This document shows, piece by piece, positions 31,402-40,779 of a stretch of DNA of 64,000 nt (the stretch's first letter is position 1; each line of letters starts with the position of its first letter). A program made the translations under genes and the position numbers. Where the stretch lies: assembly GCF_001642995.1 (NCBI RefSeq), contig NZ_LOHS01000112.1:1-64000 (forward strand), in the 5' to 3' direction. The stretch comes from Streptomyces jeddahensis. GTDB taxonomy: Bacteria; Actinomycetota; Actinomycetes; Streptomycetales; Streptomycetaceae. The notes under the pieces were generated by a model. It searched no databases. It had not been told where the DNA came from and saw nothing but the letters and a program-made list of their open reading frames with translations.

Positions 31402-34400
31402 TCAGCTCTGCTGCAGGGGAGTCAGGATGAACGCGAAGTCCGCCGATGCGAGTTCGAGCCGGTACTGAGGCAGGACACCGGGTCCCACAGCGGCGCTGCC
31501 GAGGCCCTGGACGGCGTGGTCGGTGTGGAGGTGGATCACCGGGCCGGGGACGAGGTCGCTGTGGTGCCGTGCGGCGTCGAGCTGTTGGTCGGTCCAGCGG
31601 CGGGCGGCGAAATGGAACGGCTCTTCGCCCGCGACGCGCAGTCCGTTCCCGGCTCCGTCGGTGAAGGTGGCCCAGCGGGTGTCCGCACGGTTGCCGTTCT
31701 CCTGGGGGCGCACATAGGGCGTCTGCAGCTCGTCCACGGTCGCGTGGAAACGTCCGACGCGAACTGCCTGACGTGAGTCGGGGTAGGCCTCGCCCGGGCC
31801 CGCGCCGAACCACTCCACCTGGGACCAGACGGCGGGAATCTCCCAGTCGAGTCCGATGCGGGCCAGTGAGCGGGACTTGTCCCTGCGGACCAGCTCCTGG
31901 TACTCCTCCGGCGGGAGTTCCGGGTCCACCATGGTGTCGGGGAAGTCGTCGCCTCGCTCCGGCCAGTGGCCGACGGGTTCGGCATGCACTCGCAGGCGCA
32001 GGCTGTCACCGTCGCTGTCCCAGCGGTAGGTGGTGAGGTAGCCGGAGCTGCCCGCGGCGGGGGCGCTGCGGACGACGACGGTCATGCCCTCTGCGTCAGG
32101 GGTGACGGAGACGGTGCGGTACCGCAGTCGGTCCAGTCCGCGAGCATTCCAGTAGGCAGCGTCGCGCTGGGGCCAGCCGCGGTCGTTGTCGGTAGGGGCG
32201 CGCCACAGGTTCAGCTTCGGTCCGTGGAGGGGGAGTTCGCCGATGGAGAGCAGAGCTCCGGTGGTCCGGTCGAAGCGGCCAGGGCCGAGCAGAATGTGCT
32301 CGCCCTCGCTGCGGGCCGGGCTCGGCAGGCCGATCGGTTGCCGGCGGCCGGTCGCGGAGAGCTGGAGCTGTCCCCAGGCGACCACGTGACCTTCGGGAGC
32401 CCAGTCGGCGGGCTTGGCCAGCTCCGCCTGGACGGTGAGCCAGAGCTCGCCTCCGCCGTCCTCCCCGCCCTGGGGGCACCTCCCAGCGGTAGCTGGGGGA
32501 GGGTCCAGCCGAGGCAGCGGCAGCCGGCCGTGCTCCCCGGCCGCGAGCTGCGGCGTGGGCAGCACGCCGTGGTCCAGCTCGACCCCCTCGCGAGCCAGCG
32601 ACCAGGTGAACCGCAGATGGGACAGGTCCAGCACCTCGTAGCGGTTCTCCACCGCGAGGGTGTCCGCCTCCGGGCCGGGGCCGATTCGGACGGGGGCGAT
32701 CACCTTCGCGTACTCCAGGAGACCGGGGGAGGGGGTGCGGTCGGGGAGGACCAGGCCGTCGCAGATGAAGTTGCCGTCGTGCAGGTCCTCGCCGAAGTCG
32801 CCGCCGTAGCCGAAGAACTCGCGCCCCTGGGCGTCGCGGGTGCGCAGTCCCTGGTCCATCCACTCCCAGACATAGCCACCCTGGAGGCGCGGGTACTCGT
32901 CCCACAGCTGCACGTATTCGGCGAGCCCGCCGGGCCCGTTTCCCATGGCGTGGGCGAACTCGGTGAGCAGGAAGGGCATGCGGTTGCGCGGGTCGTCCGA
33001 AGGGTCGCCGGAGCCCGCGCGGGGCGGGTAGTTGACCTCGCCCGGCAGCAGCTGTCCGCGGCCGATCCGGGCGACGGCGGCCGGCGTGCCGTACATCTGG
33101 GCGTGGACGTCGGTGTACTCGCCGAGCCGGTCGCCCTCGTAATGGATCGGGCGGGACGGGTCGCGCCGCCGAACCCACTCGGACATGGCCCGAAGGTTGC
33201 GGCCGTCCCCTGCCTCGTTGCCGAGCGACCACAGGATGACGCTCGGGTGGTTCTTGTCCCGTTCCACGATCCGCTCGATGCGGTCCAGGTAGGCGTCGTG
33301 CCAGCGGGGGTCGTCGGAGGGGTTGCGCTGCCAGCGCTCCGGGTCGGGGTACTCGAAGCCGTGGGTCTCGAGGTCGCATTCGACCATGACCCACAGACCG
33401 AGCTCGTCGCACAGGTCGAGAAACGCGGGGTGCGGCGGGTAGTGCGCGGTGCGCACGGCGTTGATGTTGTGCTGCTTCATCAACTCCACGTCGCGGCGCA
33501 TGGCTTCGATCGAGAGCGTACGGCCGTGATCGGGGTCGAACTCGTGCCGGTTCACGCCGCGCAGCACCACCCGACGGCCGTTGACCCGGAGCACTCCGGC
33601 CTCGTCGACGGCCACGCTGCGGAACCCGATCCGGATCCGGACCCGCTCGCTGCCAGTGGCCAGGTACGCCTCGTAGAGCTGCGGATCCTCCGCGCTCCAG
33701 GGCCGTACCGCCGCGAAGGCGAACTCGCCCTCGGCCGGCTGGTCGTGGATCCCGAGGGCCGGGATGTCGATCCGCACCGGCGCGTCCGCGTCGGCCTCCA
33801 CCCGGAGCCGGCCCGCGCCCGTGTCCGCGTCGTAGTCGGCGTGCACGAAGACGTCCCGGATGCCGCCCGCGGGGCGGGCCAGCAGGGACACGTCGCGGAA
33901 GATGCCCGACAGGCGCCAGGTGTCCTGGTCCTCGAGGTAGGTGCCCGCGGAGAACTGGTGCACCCGGACCGCCAGCACGTTGCGACCGGGCCGCAGCAGC
34001 TCGGTCACGTCGAACTCGCTCGCCAGGCGGCTGCCGTAGGTGACGCCCAGCTCGCGGCCGTTGAGCCAGACCCGGGCGCAGGAGTCCACGCCCTCGAAGC
34101 GCAGCACGGCCGGCGTGCCCGCCCAGTCGGCGGGCAGGTCGAAGGTCCGGCGGTAGTCCCCGGTCTCGTTCTCGTCCGGGACGAAGGGTGGGTCGACCGG
34201 TATCGGGTAGGCGATGTTGACGTAGATGGGCCGGCCGTAGCCGTTCAGCTGCCAGTGCGAGGGGACGCGAAGGGCATCCCAGGAACTGTCGTCGAAGTCC
34301 GGGGCTTCGAATCCATCCGGTTCCGGGCGCAGGGCCGGTGAGAACCGGAACGCCCACTCCCCGTTGAGGTCGATTCTGGGGGCGTCGGAGTCCAGGGCCG

Positions 34401-34458
34401 CGCGCGGCGCGGCCCTGCCGTGGCCTGGTGTGTAGTCCTCGAAATAGCGTGCGGACAT
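31402..34458 (-). CDS. lacZ: beta-galactosidase, glycoside hydrolase family 2 (LacZ type)
   Basis: A 1018-aa GH2 enzyme with the full LacZ layout: sugar-binding domain, two beta-sandwiches, TIM barrel and C-terminal Bgal_small_N region. The acid/base Glu is in ILWSLGNEAGDG and the nucleophile in PFLLTEFAHAMGNGPGG; LRGVNRHEFDPDHG is also diagnostic. It hydrolyses terminal beta-galactosides. No signal peptide is seen, so it is cytoplasmic. Codons over 32471-32501 (PPATAGRCPQ) come from a palindromic repeat inserted in frame in a loop before the last domain. Confidence 0.95.
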   Translation of the reverse strand: MSARYFEDYTPGHGRAAPRAALDSDAPRIDLNGEWAFRFSPALRPEPDGFEAPDFDDSSWDALRVPSHWQLNGYGRPIYVNIAYPIPVDPPFVPDENETGDYRRTFDLPADWAGTPAVLRFEGVDSCARVWLNGRELGVTYGSRLASEFDVTELLRPGRNVLAVRVHQFSAGTYLEDQDTWRLSGIFRDVSLLARPAGGIRDVFVHADYDADTGAGRLRVEADADAPVRIDIPALGIHDQPAEGEFAFAAVRPWSAEDPQLYEAYLATGSERVRIRIGFRSVAVDEAGVLRVNGRRVVLRGVNRHEFDPDHGRTLSIEAMRRDVELMKQHNINAVRTAHYPPHPAFLDLCDELGLWVMVECDLETHGFEYPDPERWQRNPSDDPRWHDAYLDRIERIVERDKNHPSVILWSLGNEAGDGRNLRAMSEWVRRRDPSRPIHYEGDRLGEYTDVHAQMYGTPAAVARIGRGQLLPGEVNYPPRAGSGDPSDDPRNRMPFLLTEFAHAMGNGPGGLAEYVQLWDEYPRLQGGYVWEWMDQGLRTRDAQGREFFGYGGDFGEDLHDGNFICDGLVLPDRTPSPGLLEYAKVIAPVRIGPGPEADTLAVENRYEVLDLSHLRFTWSLAREGVELDHGVLPTPQLAAGEHGRLPLPRLDPPPATAGRCPQGGEDGGGELWLTVQAELAKPADWAPEGHVVAWGQLQLSATGRRQPIGLPSPARSEGEHILLGPGRFDRTTGALLSIGELPLHGPKLNLWRAPTDNDRGWPQRDAAYWNARGLDRLRYRTVSVTPDAEGMTVVVRSAPAAGSSGYLTTYRWDSDGDSLRLRVHAEPVGHWPERGDDFPDTMVDPELPPEEYQELVRRDKSRSLARIGLDWEIPAVWSQVEWFGAGPGEAYPDSRQAVRVGRFHATVDELQTPYVRPQENGNRADTRWATFTDGAGNGLRVAGEEPFHFAARRWTDQQLDAARHHSDLVPGPVIHLHTDHAVQGLGSAAVGPGVLPQYRLELASADFAFILTPLQQS
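32471..32501. repeat. palindromic mini-repeat inside lacZ
   Basis: tgggggcacctcccagcggt plus agctgggggag matches copies at 46696-46732, 53137-53167 and 55295-55324. It keeps the lacZ frame open. Confidence 0.75.
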
Positions 34459-34547
34459 GCGGAATCCTCCGGCGGGCGCAGGTGACGCGCGCGACCGTAC
34501 TATCGAAGGCGTCTTGCGGGAAGCGCCGCCAGGACGGCCGTCTCTCC

Positions 34548-34712
34548 CGGTACCAGCACCTGCCGGCGATCAAGGCGGACTTGCTGCGCCGCCTCGGCCG
34601 TACGGACGAGGCGGCGGCCGCGTACCGGCAGGCGCTGGAGCTGACGGGCAACGAGGCCGAGCGGGCGTTCCTCACCGCGCGCCTCACCGACGAGGAGACC
34701 AGCCCCGCGTAA
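34548..34712 (+). pseudogene. C-terminal fragment of an ECF sigma factor
   Basis: The frame YQHLPAIKADLLRRLGRTDE, AAAAYRQALELTGNEAERAF and LTARLTDE matches the C-terminal helical-repeat tail of large actinobacterial ECF sigma factors with a DUF6596-type extension. Sigma regions 2 and 4 are absent and no start with a ribosome-binding site is seen. It lies divergently beside lacZ, next to another fragment, and is probably recombination debris. Confidence 0.65.
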
Positions 34713-34728
34713 GGGATCGACGTCCGGC

Positions 34729-34866
34729 TCACGCCATGCCATCGACGAACAGTTCCGGGTTGTACGAGCGGCCGTCGCCGTCGAGAAGCTGCGCAGTGAA
34801 GAGCGACGCGGCCGTGTCGTCCGTCTTCCCCACGTTCTTCACCGTCAAGTCGACGACGCAACTCCT
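34729..34866 (-). pseudogene. short fragment of a DUF4352-like protein
   Basis: About 45 codons read CVVDLTVKNVGKTDDTAASL and LLDGDGRSYNPELFVDG to a stop, similar to part of the beta-sandwich DUF4352 domain of lipoproteins. The remainder is missing and the frame abuts the GNAT stop. Confidence 0.5.
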
Positions 34867-35380
34867 ACAAGGTGCGCCGATAACGGACTTCGGATAGGGA
34901 TACTCCGTCATAGTCATCAGCCTGGACGGCACCGTCAGCGGCATAACCTGCCCGCTCGTAGAAGCGACGCGCCGTGGTGTTGTCGGTGAGGACCCACAAC
35001 AGCACCAGGTCGAAGCCATCCGCATGAGCCTGGGCGTGCACGGCTTCGAGGAGCGTGCGACCGATTCCGGATCCGATGAGTGAAGGCTGGACGTACAGAG
35101 CGTAAAGCTCACCCGCATTCGTAATCGTTCCGTCGCCGCGAAAGGGCCCGAGGCAAGCCCAACCCACGACTCGTCCATGGGTGTCGACCGCTACCAGGTT
35201 GGTTATGCCCTCACTCGACCTTTTGAAGTGATGGCATCGCTGCTGGGTTTCTGCCTCGACCGTCATGCCATCGAGGAAGGACTGGGGCACGATCCCGGCA
35301 TACGCGGCCTTCCAGCCGGTCACTCGTATCGCTGATACAGCGGGAACATCGGTTTCCGTCATGGCTCGTACAGTCAACAT
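34865..35380 (-). CDS. GNAT family N-acetyltransferase
   Basis: A 171-aa acetyl-CoA-dependent transferase. The N-terminal strand VRAMTETDVPAVSAIRVTGW, the central ELYALYVQPSLIGSGIGRTL (acetyl-CoA binding Q/RxxGxG/A region, here IGSGIG) and the late NTTARRFYERAGYA are typical. The substrate is unknown. The ATG at 35380 gives the usual length; ATG at 35362 is an alternative. It stands alone, divergent from the ParA-like gene. Confidence 0.88.
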   Translation of the reverse strand: MLTVRAMTETDVPAVSAIRVTGWKAAYAGIVPQSFLDGMTVEAETQQRCHHFKRSSEGITNLVAVDTHGRVVGWACLGPFRGDGTITNAGELYALYVQPSLIGSGIGRTLLEAVHAQAHADGFDLVLLWVLTDNTTARRFYERAGYAADGAVQADDYDGVSLSEVRYRRTL

Positions 35381-35594
35381 CTCGGCACCGTACGAGACCG
35401 TCACCGCGACTGCCTGGCAATTACGGTCGGGTTTGCCGCGCCGGTTGAGCTCCTCGTCGACCCGGTCGCTGCTCCTCCCCACTCCCCAACCTGCCTTCAA
35501 CGGAAGGAAGTTGAGCCTGTCCCGATTTGACAGGCTCTCGGCCGCCTCGCTAGATCTAGCCACATGACAGTCATTTTCAACTTGGGGGTCAGTG

Positions 35595-36569
35595 GTGCGT
35601 GCCGCGTTCGTCGGTAAAGGTGGCAGTGGCAAGACCACGCTGTCGGCCCTCTTCTCGCGCCACCTGGCGCGTTCCGGGGCGCCGGTCGTCGCCATCGACG
35701 GCGACATCAACCAGCATCTCGCCCACGCCCTGGGGCTCGACGACGGCGAGGCCTTCGCCGCGCCGCCCCTCGGCTCGCGGCTCGCGGAGATCAAGGACCA
35801 TCTCCGTGGCGACAACCCCCGTATCACTTCGAGCGCGGCCATGATCAAGACCACTCCGCCGGGCCGGGGCTCGCGTCTGCTACGGCTGCTCGGGGACGAT
35901 CCGGTGCACTCTCACCACGTCCAGAGGGTGGGCGGGGTGCCGCTGATGGTCACCGGTGAGTTCGACGAGAGCGATCTCGGTGTGGCCTGCTACCACTCCA
36001 AGCTCGGCGCTGTGGAGCTGTACCTCAACCATCTCGTCGACGGGCCCGGCGAGTACGTCGTCGTCGACATGACCGCCGGCGCGGACGCCTTCGCCTCGGG
36101 GCTGTTCACCCGGTTCGACATGACGTTCCTGGTCGCCGAACCCACCCGCAAGGGTGTCTCCGTCTACCGCCAGTACCGCGACCATGCCGAGGAGTTCGGG
36201 ATCCCGATCGCGGTCGTCGGCAACAAGGTGACCGGCGAGGACGACCTGCTGTTCCTCAAGGAGCACGTCGGCGACCATCTGCTGACGTACTTCGAGCAGT
36301 CCTCCTGGGTCCGCTCCCAGGAGCGGGGGCGTCCTCAGGGTGAGCTGGAGCCGCACAACGTCCATGCCCTGCGCCTGCTGCAGACCGCCCTCGACGAGCG
36401 GACCAAGGACTGGGAGGCATTCCAGGAGCACGCCGTCGAATTCCACCTCCGCAACGCAGCGGCCTGGGCCGGCAAGGCCACCGGAAGCGATCTCTCCGCC
36501 CAGGTCGACCCCGGCTTCCGGCACGGCCCGGCCGCCCTCACCGCCCTCAACTCCTCACTGAGCGAGTGA
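35595..36569 (+). CDS. ParA/CooC-like P-loop ATPase
   Basis: A 324-aa protein whose N-terminus is a deviant Walker A motif, AAFVGKGGSGKTTLSALFSR, followed by VVAIDGDINQHL. This is the SIMIBI MinD/ParA/CooC class. VVVDMTAGADAF is the Walker B strand and VVGNKVTGEDD a guanine/adenine-recognition strand. Such ATPases partition DNA, position proteins or load metal centres. The SIMIBI class is clear but the partner is not; no ParB or metalloenzyme gene is adjacent. The GTG at 35595 (or 35592) is the likely start. Confidence 0.82.
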   Translation: MRAAFVGKGGSGKTTLSALFSRHLARSGAPVVAIDGDINQHLAHALGLDDGEAFAAPPLGSRLAEIKDHLRGDNPRITSSAAMIKTTPPGRGSRLLRLLGDDPVHSHHVQRVGGVPLMVTGEFDESDLGVACYHSKLGAVELYLNHLVDGPGEYVVVDMTAGADAFASGLFTRFDMTFLVAEPTRKGVSVYRQYRDHAEEFGIPIAVVGNKVTGEDDLLFLKEHVGDHLLTYFEQSSWVRSQERGRPQGELEPHNVHALRLLQTALDERTKDWEAFQEHAVEFHLRNAAAWAGKATGSDLSAQVDPGFRHGPAALTALNSSLSE

Positions 36570-36823
36570 GCGGGCCGTGACGCGGGCGAGGTGGCGGCGA
36601 ACACCTCGCGTGCGTCTCGGGACTGCTTCCACTCGAACGGCCGCATGCGCCGGGTGTCCCGCCCGGTGTGATGCGACGGTGGAGAGGGCACTCGCGCAAG
36701 CCGGCACCCGCGAAAGCCCGGCACTCGCGAAGCCATGGGTGCCCTGGGCCCGTACGCCCCATGCCCTGGGCCCGTACGCCCCATGCCCTACACCCCCATG
36801 TCGTAGGACTCCGAGGAGATGCC

Positions 36824-37423
36824 GTGACCTTCATCGACCGACGTGACCTGGGCCTTCTGCTGCTCCGCCTCGGAACCGGCGGGGTGCTCGCCGCCCACGG
36901 TACCCAGAAGCTCTTCGGGTGGTTCGGCGGCGGCGGAATCGAGGGCACCGGCGCCTTCATGGAGTCCGTCGGCTACAAGCCCGGCAAGGCGAACGCCATG
37001 GCCGCCGGGCTCGTCGAAACGGGCGGCGGCGCGCTGCTCGCCCTCGGTCTCGCGACGCCCGCGGCGGGGGCGGCCGCGGCCGGCGGGATGGCGGGGGCGG
37101 CGGCCGTGCATGCGCCCAGCGGTTTCTTCGCCCAGAGCGGCGGATACGAGTACGCGGCGTTCCTCGGCCTCGTCCCTGCCTGCCTTGCCGTCACCGGTCC
37201 GGGCCGTCTCTCCCTCGACCACGTTCTCGGCCACATCGTCAACCGCGACTGGATGGTCCCGGTGGCGTTCGCCGCCACGGCCATCGGCACCATGGCCGTC
37301 ATCACGGCACGCAACAGGCACGTACGGCTGGCGCAGGCGGCGCCCTCCGAACAGGAGGTGAAGGAGGGGCCGTTCGGCGCGGAGGCGGCCCCGGGCGGGG
37401 GCAGCACGGCGCAAGGGGCATGA
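36824..37423 (+). CDS. DoxX family membrane protein
   Basis: A 199-aa four-helix membrane protein of the DoxX family. The typical start LGLLLLRLGTGGVLAAHGTQ, then KLFGWFGGGGIEGT, and ALGLATPAAGAAAAGGMAGA mark the family. A hydrophilic C-terminal tail follows. DoxX-like proteins are linked to oxidative-stress membrane complexes in actinobacteria, but a specific role here is not shown. The GTG at 36824 follows a gaggag site. Confidence 0.87.
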   Translation: MTFIDRRDLGLLLLRLGTGGVLAAHGTQKLFGWFGGGGIEGTGAFMESVGYKPGKANAMAAGLVETGGGALLALGLATPAAGAAAAGGMAGAAAVHAPSGFFAQSGGYEYAAFLGLVPACLAVTGPGRLSLDHVLGHIVNRDWMVPVAFAATAIGTMAVITARNRHVRLAQAAPSEQEVKEGPFGAEAAPGGGSTAQGA

Positions 37424-37561
37424 GGTCCCGGCCTTTCCGACTTCCCTGCCTTCCCGACTTCCCGGCCTTCCCGGCCTTCCCGGCTTTCCTGAGGATCTCA
37501 GGTGCCGGTCCGCTCTGGAGGATTGCCTTCGCGTGCACTCCAACGCCTAGCGTCCACAGGC

Positions 37562-38641
37562 ATGGAGACCACCAACGCGACGACCGCCCCGGCTGCTGAC
37601 GGCACGACGCCGGACGACGGCACGCACACCCGGCACACCCCCTACGCAAGAACCCTCGGCCGCAGCGGAATCGAGGTGAGCGCCCTCGGGTTCGGCTGCT
37701 GGGCCATCGGCGGCGAGTGGCAGGCCGCGGACGGGAGCCCCCTCGGCTGGGGCAAGGTCGACGACGAGGAGTCGGTGCGCGCCGTCCGCCGGGCGATGGA
37801 CCTCGGCGTGACCTTCTTCGACACCGCCGACGTCTACGGGGCCGGGCACAGCGAGCGGGTCCTGGGAAGGGCCCTCGGCAGTCGCAGGGCGGACGTCGTG
37901 GTGGCCACCAAGTGGGGCAACCTCTTCGACGAGGCGGGCAAGGCCCTCACGGGCAGCGACGACTCACCGGCGTACGTACGGCGTGCGCTGACCGCCTCCC
38001 TCGCCCGGCTCGGCACCGACTACGTGGACCTCTACCAGCTGCACCTGTCCGACGCGGACCCCGAACGGGCCGCCCTCCTGCGGGACGCCTGCGAGGACCT
38101 CGTACGCGAGGGGCTCATCCGCGCGTACGCATGGAGCACCGACGACCCGGCACGCGCGGCCGTCTTCGCCGCGGGCCCGCACTGCGCCGCCGTCCAGCAC
38201 CGCTGCAACATCCTGCAGGATGCGCCCGAACTGCTCGCCCTCTGCGAGGAGTCGGACCTCGCGAGCATCAACCGCAGCCCGCTCGCGATGGGTTTGCTGA
38301 CCGGGAAGTACGTGCCGGGGAGCACGCTCGCCGCCGGTGACATCCGCAGTGCGCCGCCCGCCTGGCTGCCCGGGTTCGCAGCGGGCGGCGGCGCCGACCC
38401 GGAGTGGCTGGCGCGCGTCGACGCCGTCCGGTCCGTCCTCACGAGCCGCGGGCGCACCCTCACCCAGGGCGCGCTGGCCTGGCTGTGGGCGCGCAGCCCG
38501 CGCACGGTGCCGATCCCCGGTTTCCGTACGGTCGCGCAGGCCGAGGAGAACGCGGGCGCGCTGGCGTACGGGCCGCTGGCCGAGGAGGAGATGGCGGAGA
38601 TCGAGCGCGTACTGGGGGCTCGGCGCTCCACGGAGGCGTGA
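37562..38641 (+). CDS. aldo/keto reductase
   Basis: A 359-aa NADP-dependent AKR. The catalytic tetrad is visible: Asp and Tyr in TFFDTADVYGAGHSERVLG, Lys in VVVATKWGNLF and His in YQLHLSDAD. The substrate is unknown; members reduce sugar and aromatic aldehydes or act in sugar metabolism. The N-terminus has a Thr/Asp-rich leader of about 30 residues. The ATG at 37562 is used. A structured inverted repeat follows immediately. Confidence 0.92.
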   Translation: METTNATTAPAADGTTPDDGTHTRHTPYARTLGRSGIEVSALGFGCWAIGGEWQAADGSPLGWGKVDDEESVRAVRRAMDLGVTFFDTADVYGAGHSERVLGRALGSRRADVVVATKWGNLFDEAGKALTGSDDSPAYVRRALTASLARLGTDYVDLYQLHLSDADPERAALLRDACEDLVREGLIRAYAWSTDDPARAAVFAAGPHCAAVQHRCNILQDAPELLALCEESDLASINRSPLAMGLLTGKYVPGSTLAAGDIRSAPPAWLPGFAAGGGADPEWLARVDAVRSVLTSRGRTLTQGALAWLWARSPRTVPIPGFRTVAQAEENAGALAYGPLAEEEMAEIERVLGARRSTEA

Positions 38642-38645
38642 AGCA

Positions 38646-38732
38646 GGACAACCGCTCCGCGGCCCAGGTCGTTCCCGCGGTCCCAATCGCGGGCCCCCCT
38701 TTGGTCGCCTGGCAGCCGCGGAGCGGTTGTCC
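38646..38732. repeat. long structured inverted repeat after the aldo/keto reductase gene
   Basis: Seventeen-base arms ggacaaccgctccgcgg and ccgcggagcggttgtcc enclose 53 nt. This holds a second stem (cccgcg/cgcggg) and a possible cccagg/cctgg pairing. It may act as a terminator, a processed RNA or a miniature repeat. Confidence 0.6.
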
Positions 38733-39072
38733 ACCCCCTCAATGTGGTCTTGTGCGCCTACGCCTGTGCGCTTGTGTGCCCGGTCGGGGTGGCCGAGGTG
38801 GCCACTGCCCGCGCCTTGGAACGTATGCGCAACGTGTGCTCTAAATGTGAAGGACTGATGGAGAGAAGTTGAGCATAGGGGGGCCACTTGCCCCAAAGGG
38901 GCGGTGGATCATATTCCGTTTGTGCAGATTCTTCATGGGTGTGCGGCTGCGGGTGTGAGCGGCGGTCATGCGGAACTCATCCCTCCGACATGAATTTGTT
39001 GTGCACGTGACAGGTCTCCGTCGTCCCCCGCACATTCAATGCCCCTGACAACAACCGTCAGGGGAGGGCCAG
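38733..39072. other. intergenic region before phoD
   Basis: About 340 bp without a supported gene. A short frame ending at 38871 (MRNVCSKCEGLMERS) has no start signal I can support. A hairpin ccctgac/gtcaggg with loop aacaacc sits at 39043-39063, immediately before the phoD ribosome-binding site. Confidence 0.5.
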
Positions 39073-40719
39073 ATGACACCCGCACGTCCGACGCCACCTT
39101 CGCAGCACGCCCCCGAACTCCGCGCCGCCGCCCGCCAGATCGGCCGCCGCCGCTTCCTCACCGTCACCGGCGCCGCCGCAGCGCTCGCCTTCGCCACCAA
39201 CCTGCCCGCCGCGGGCTCCGCGAGCGCCGCCGAACTCGACGCGGCCCGGATCACCGAGAACCCGTTCACGCTCGGCGTCGCCTCCGGCGACCCGCTCCCC
39301 GGCTCCGTGATCCTGTGGACGCGGCTCGCCCCTGCGCCGTACGAGCCGGACAGCGGTCTGCCGCAGGAGCGCGTCACCGTCCACTGGGAGCTCGCCCACG
39401 ACGAGCGCTTCCGCCGGATCGCCAGACGCGGCACGGCCACCGCGCACCCCGAGTTCCACCACTCCGTCCACGTCGAGGTCTCCCACCTCGAGGCCGGACG
39501 CGTCTACTACTACCGCTTCCGCGTCGGGAGTTGGGTCAGCGAGACCGGCCGCACCCGCACGGCGCCCGAAGCGGGCAGCCGGCCCGGGGCGCTCACGCTC
39601 GCCGCGGTCTCCTGCCAGGCGTACCACGACGGGTACTACACCGCGTACCAGCACCTCGCCCAGGACGACGTCGACATCGTCTTCCACCTCGGCGACTACC
39701 TCTACGAGTACGCCGTCAACTCCGTCGGCGGCGCCCGCACCTACACCGACCGCACCCTGCCCGCGCTCTTCAACCGCGAGACGCTGACGCTGGAGGACTA
39801 CCGGCTGCGGTACGCCCTCTACAAGAGCGACCCTGACCTGCGGGCCGCGCACGCCGCCCACCCCTTCGTCGTCACCTGGGACGACCACGAGACCGAGAAC
39901 AACTACGCGGACGACACCCCCGAGAACTCCGTACCGCCGGAGGAGTTCCTGCTGCGCAGGGCCGCCGCCTACCGCGCCTACTGGGAGAACCAGCCGCTGC
40001 GCCGCCCGCAGCAGCCCGAGGGCCCGGACATGCAGCTCTACCGCCGTCTCCACTGGGGCCGGCTCGCGCAGTTCGACATCCTCGACACCCGGCAGTACCG
40101 CTCCAACCAGGCGTACGGGGACGGCTGGCAGTACTCGGGCCCCGAGTCCGAGGACCCCTCGCGCACGCTGACCGGCGAGACCCAGGAGCGGTGGCTGCTC
40201 GATGGGTGGCGGGAGTCGCGGGCACTGTGGAACGTCGTGCCGCAGCAGGTCACGTTCTCCCGCCGCCACAACACCACGACCCTGCCGTCGAAGGTGTCCA
40301 TGGACGCCTGGGACGGCTACCCGGCCTCGCGTGAACGGGTGCTCGCCGGCGCCGAGTCGGCGGGTATCGACAACCTGATGGTGCTGACGGGCGACGTGCA
40401 CGTGGGCTACGCCTTCGATATCAAGCGGGACTTCGACGACCAGGCGTCGAAGACCGTCGGCACCGAGATCGTCGCGACGTCCATATCGAGCGGCAAGGAC
40501 GGCGCGGACAAGCCCGCCAACTGGGACACCTACATGGCGGCCAACCCGCACATGAAGTTCTACAACGGGCGGCGCGGCTATGTGACGGTCCAGCTGGGCG
40601 CCGAGGCAGCGCGCGCCGACTTCAAGACGGTGAGCGCGGTGACGACGCCGGGGGCGCCGATCACCACGGCTGCGTCGTTCGTGACGGAGGCGGGGAACCC
40701 GGGGCTGAAGCCCGCCTGA
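39073..40719 (+). CDS. phoD: alkaline phosphatase D, Tat-exported
   Basis: A 548-aa PhoD-family phosphodiesterase/phosphatase. A twin-arginine signal is clear: IGRRRFLTVTGAAAALAFAT with an ASA-AE cleavage site near residue 51. The N-terminal Ig-like PhoD_N domain starts at NPFTLGVASGDPLPGSVILW. Catalytic metal-site blocks include FHLGDYLYEY, TWDDHETENNYADD and LTGDVHVGY. It should act outside the membrane on phosphate esters or teichoic-type polymers. Phosphate control is likely from the family, but I see no convincing PHO box. Confidence 0.93.
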   Translation: MTPARPTPPSQHAPELRAAARQIGRRRFLTVTGAAAALAFATNLPAAGSASAAELDAARITENPFTLGVASGDPLPGSVILWTRLAPAPYEPDSGLPQERVTVHWELAHDERFRRIARRGTATAHPEFHHSVHVEVSHLEAGRVYYYRFRVGSWVSETGRTRTAPEAGSRPGALTLAAVSCQAYHDGYYTAYQHLAQDDVDIVFHLGDYLYEYAVNSVGGARTYTDRTLPALFNRETLTLEDYRLRYALYKSDPDLRAAHAAHPFVVTWDDHETENNYADDTPENSVPPEEFLLRRAAAYRAYWENQPLRRPQQPEGPDMQLYRRLHWGRLAQFDILDTRQYRSNQAYGDGWQYSGPESEDPSRTLTGETQERWLLDGWRESRALWNVVPQQVTFSRRHNTTTLPSKVSMDAWDGYPASRERVLAGAESAGIDNLMVLTGDVHVGYAFDIKRDFDDQASKTVGTEIVATSISSGKDGADKPANWDTYMAANPHMKFYNGRRGYVTVQLGAEAARADFKTVSAVTTPGAPITTAASFVTEAGNPGLKPA

Positions 40720-40738
40720 CGCCATCGCGGAGGCGGGC

Positions 40739-40779
40739 GCGGAACCGGCTCAGGCCGTCGCGACCTGAGCCTGTTCCGC
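40739..40779. terminator. terminator overlapping the oxidoreductase stop codon
   Basis: The arms gcggaaccggctcagg and cctgagcctgttccgc form a 16-bp stem with one mismatch and a 9-nt loop. The hairpin separates convergent phoD and the Gfo/Idh gene and contains the latter's stop codon. Confidence 0.75.

Noticed and set aside
31966..34341. 791-aa plus-strand frame inside lacZ
   Set aside because: Antisense shadow of a fully recognisable GH2 enzyme.
35595..36569. ParA-like ATPase as part of the island's partition system
   Set aside because: It lies 4.3 kb outside the right att copy, beyond lacZ, and has no ParB or centromere-like repeats nearby.
38999..39030. PHO box before phoD
   Set aside because: No convincing GTTCACC-type direct repeats were found in the 340 bp upstream.
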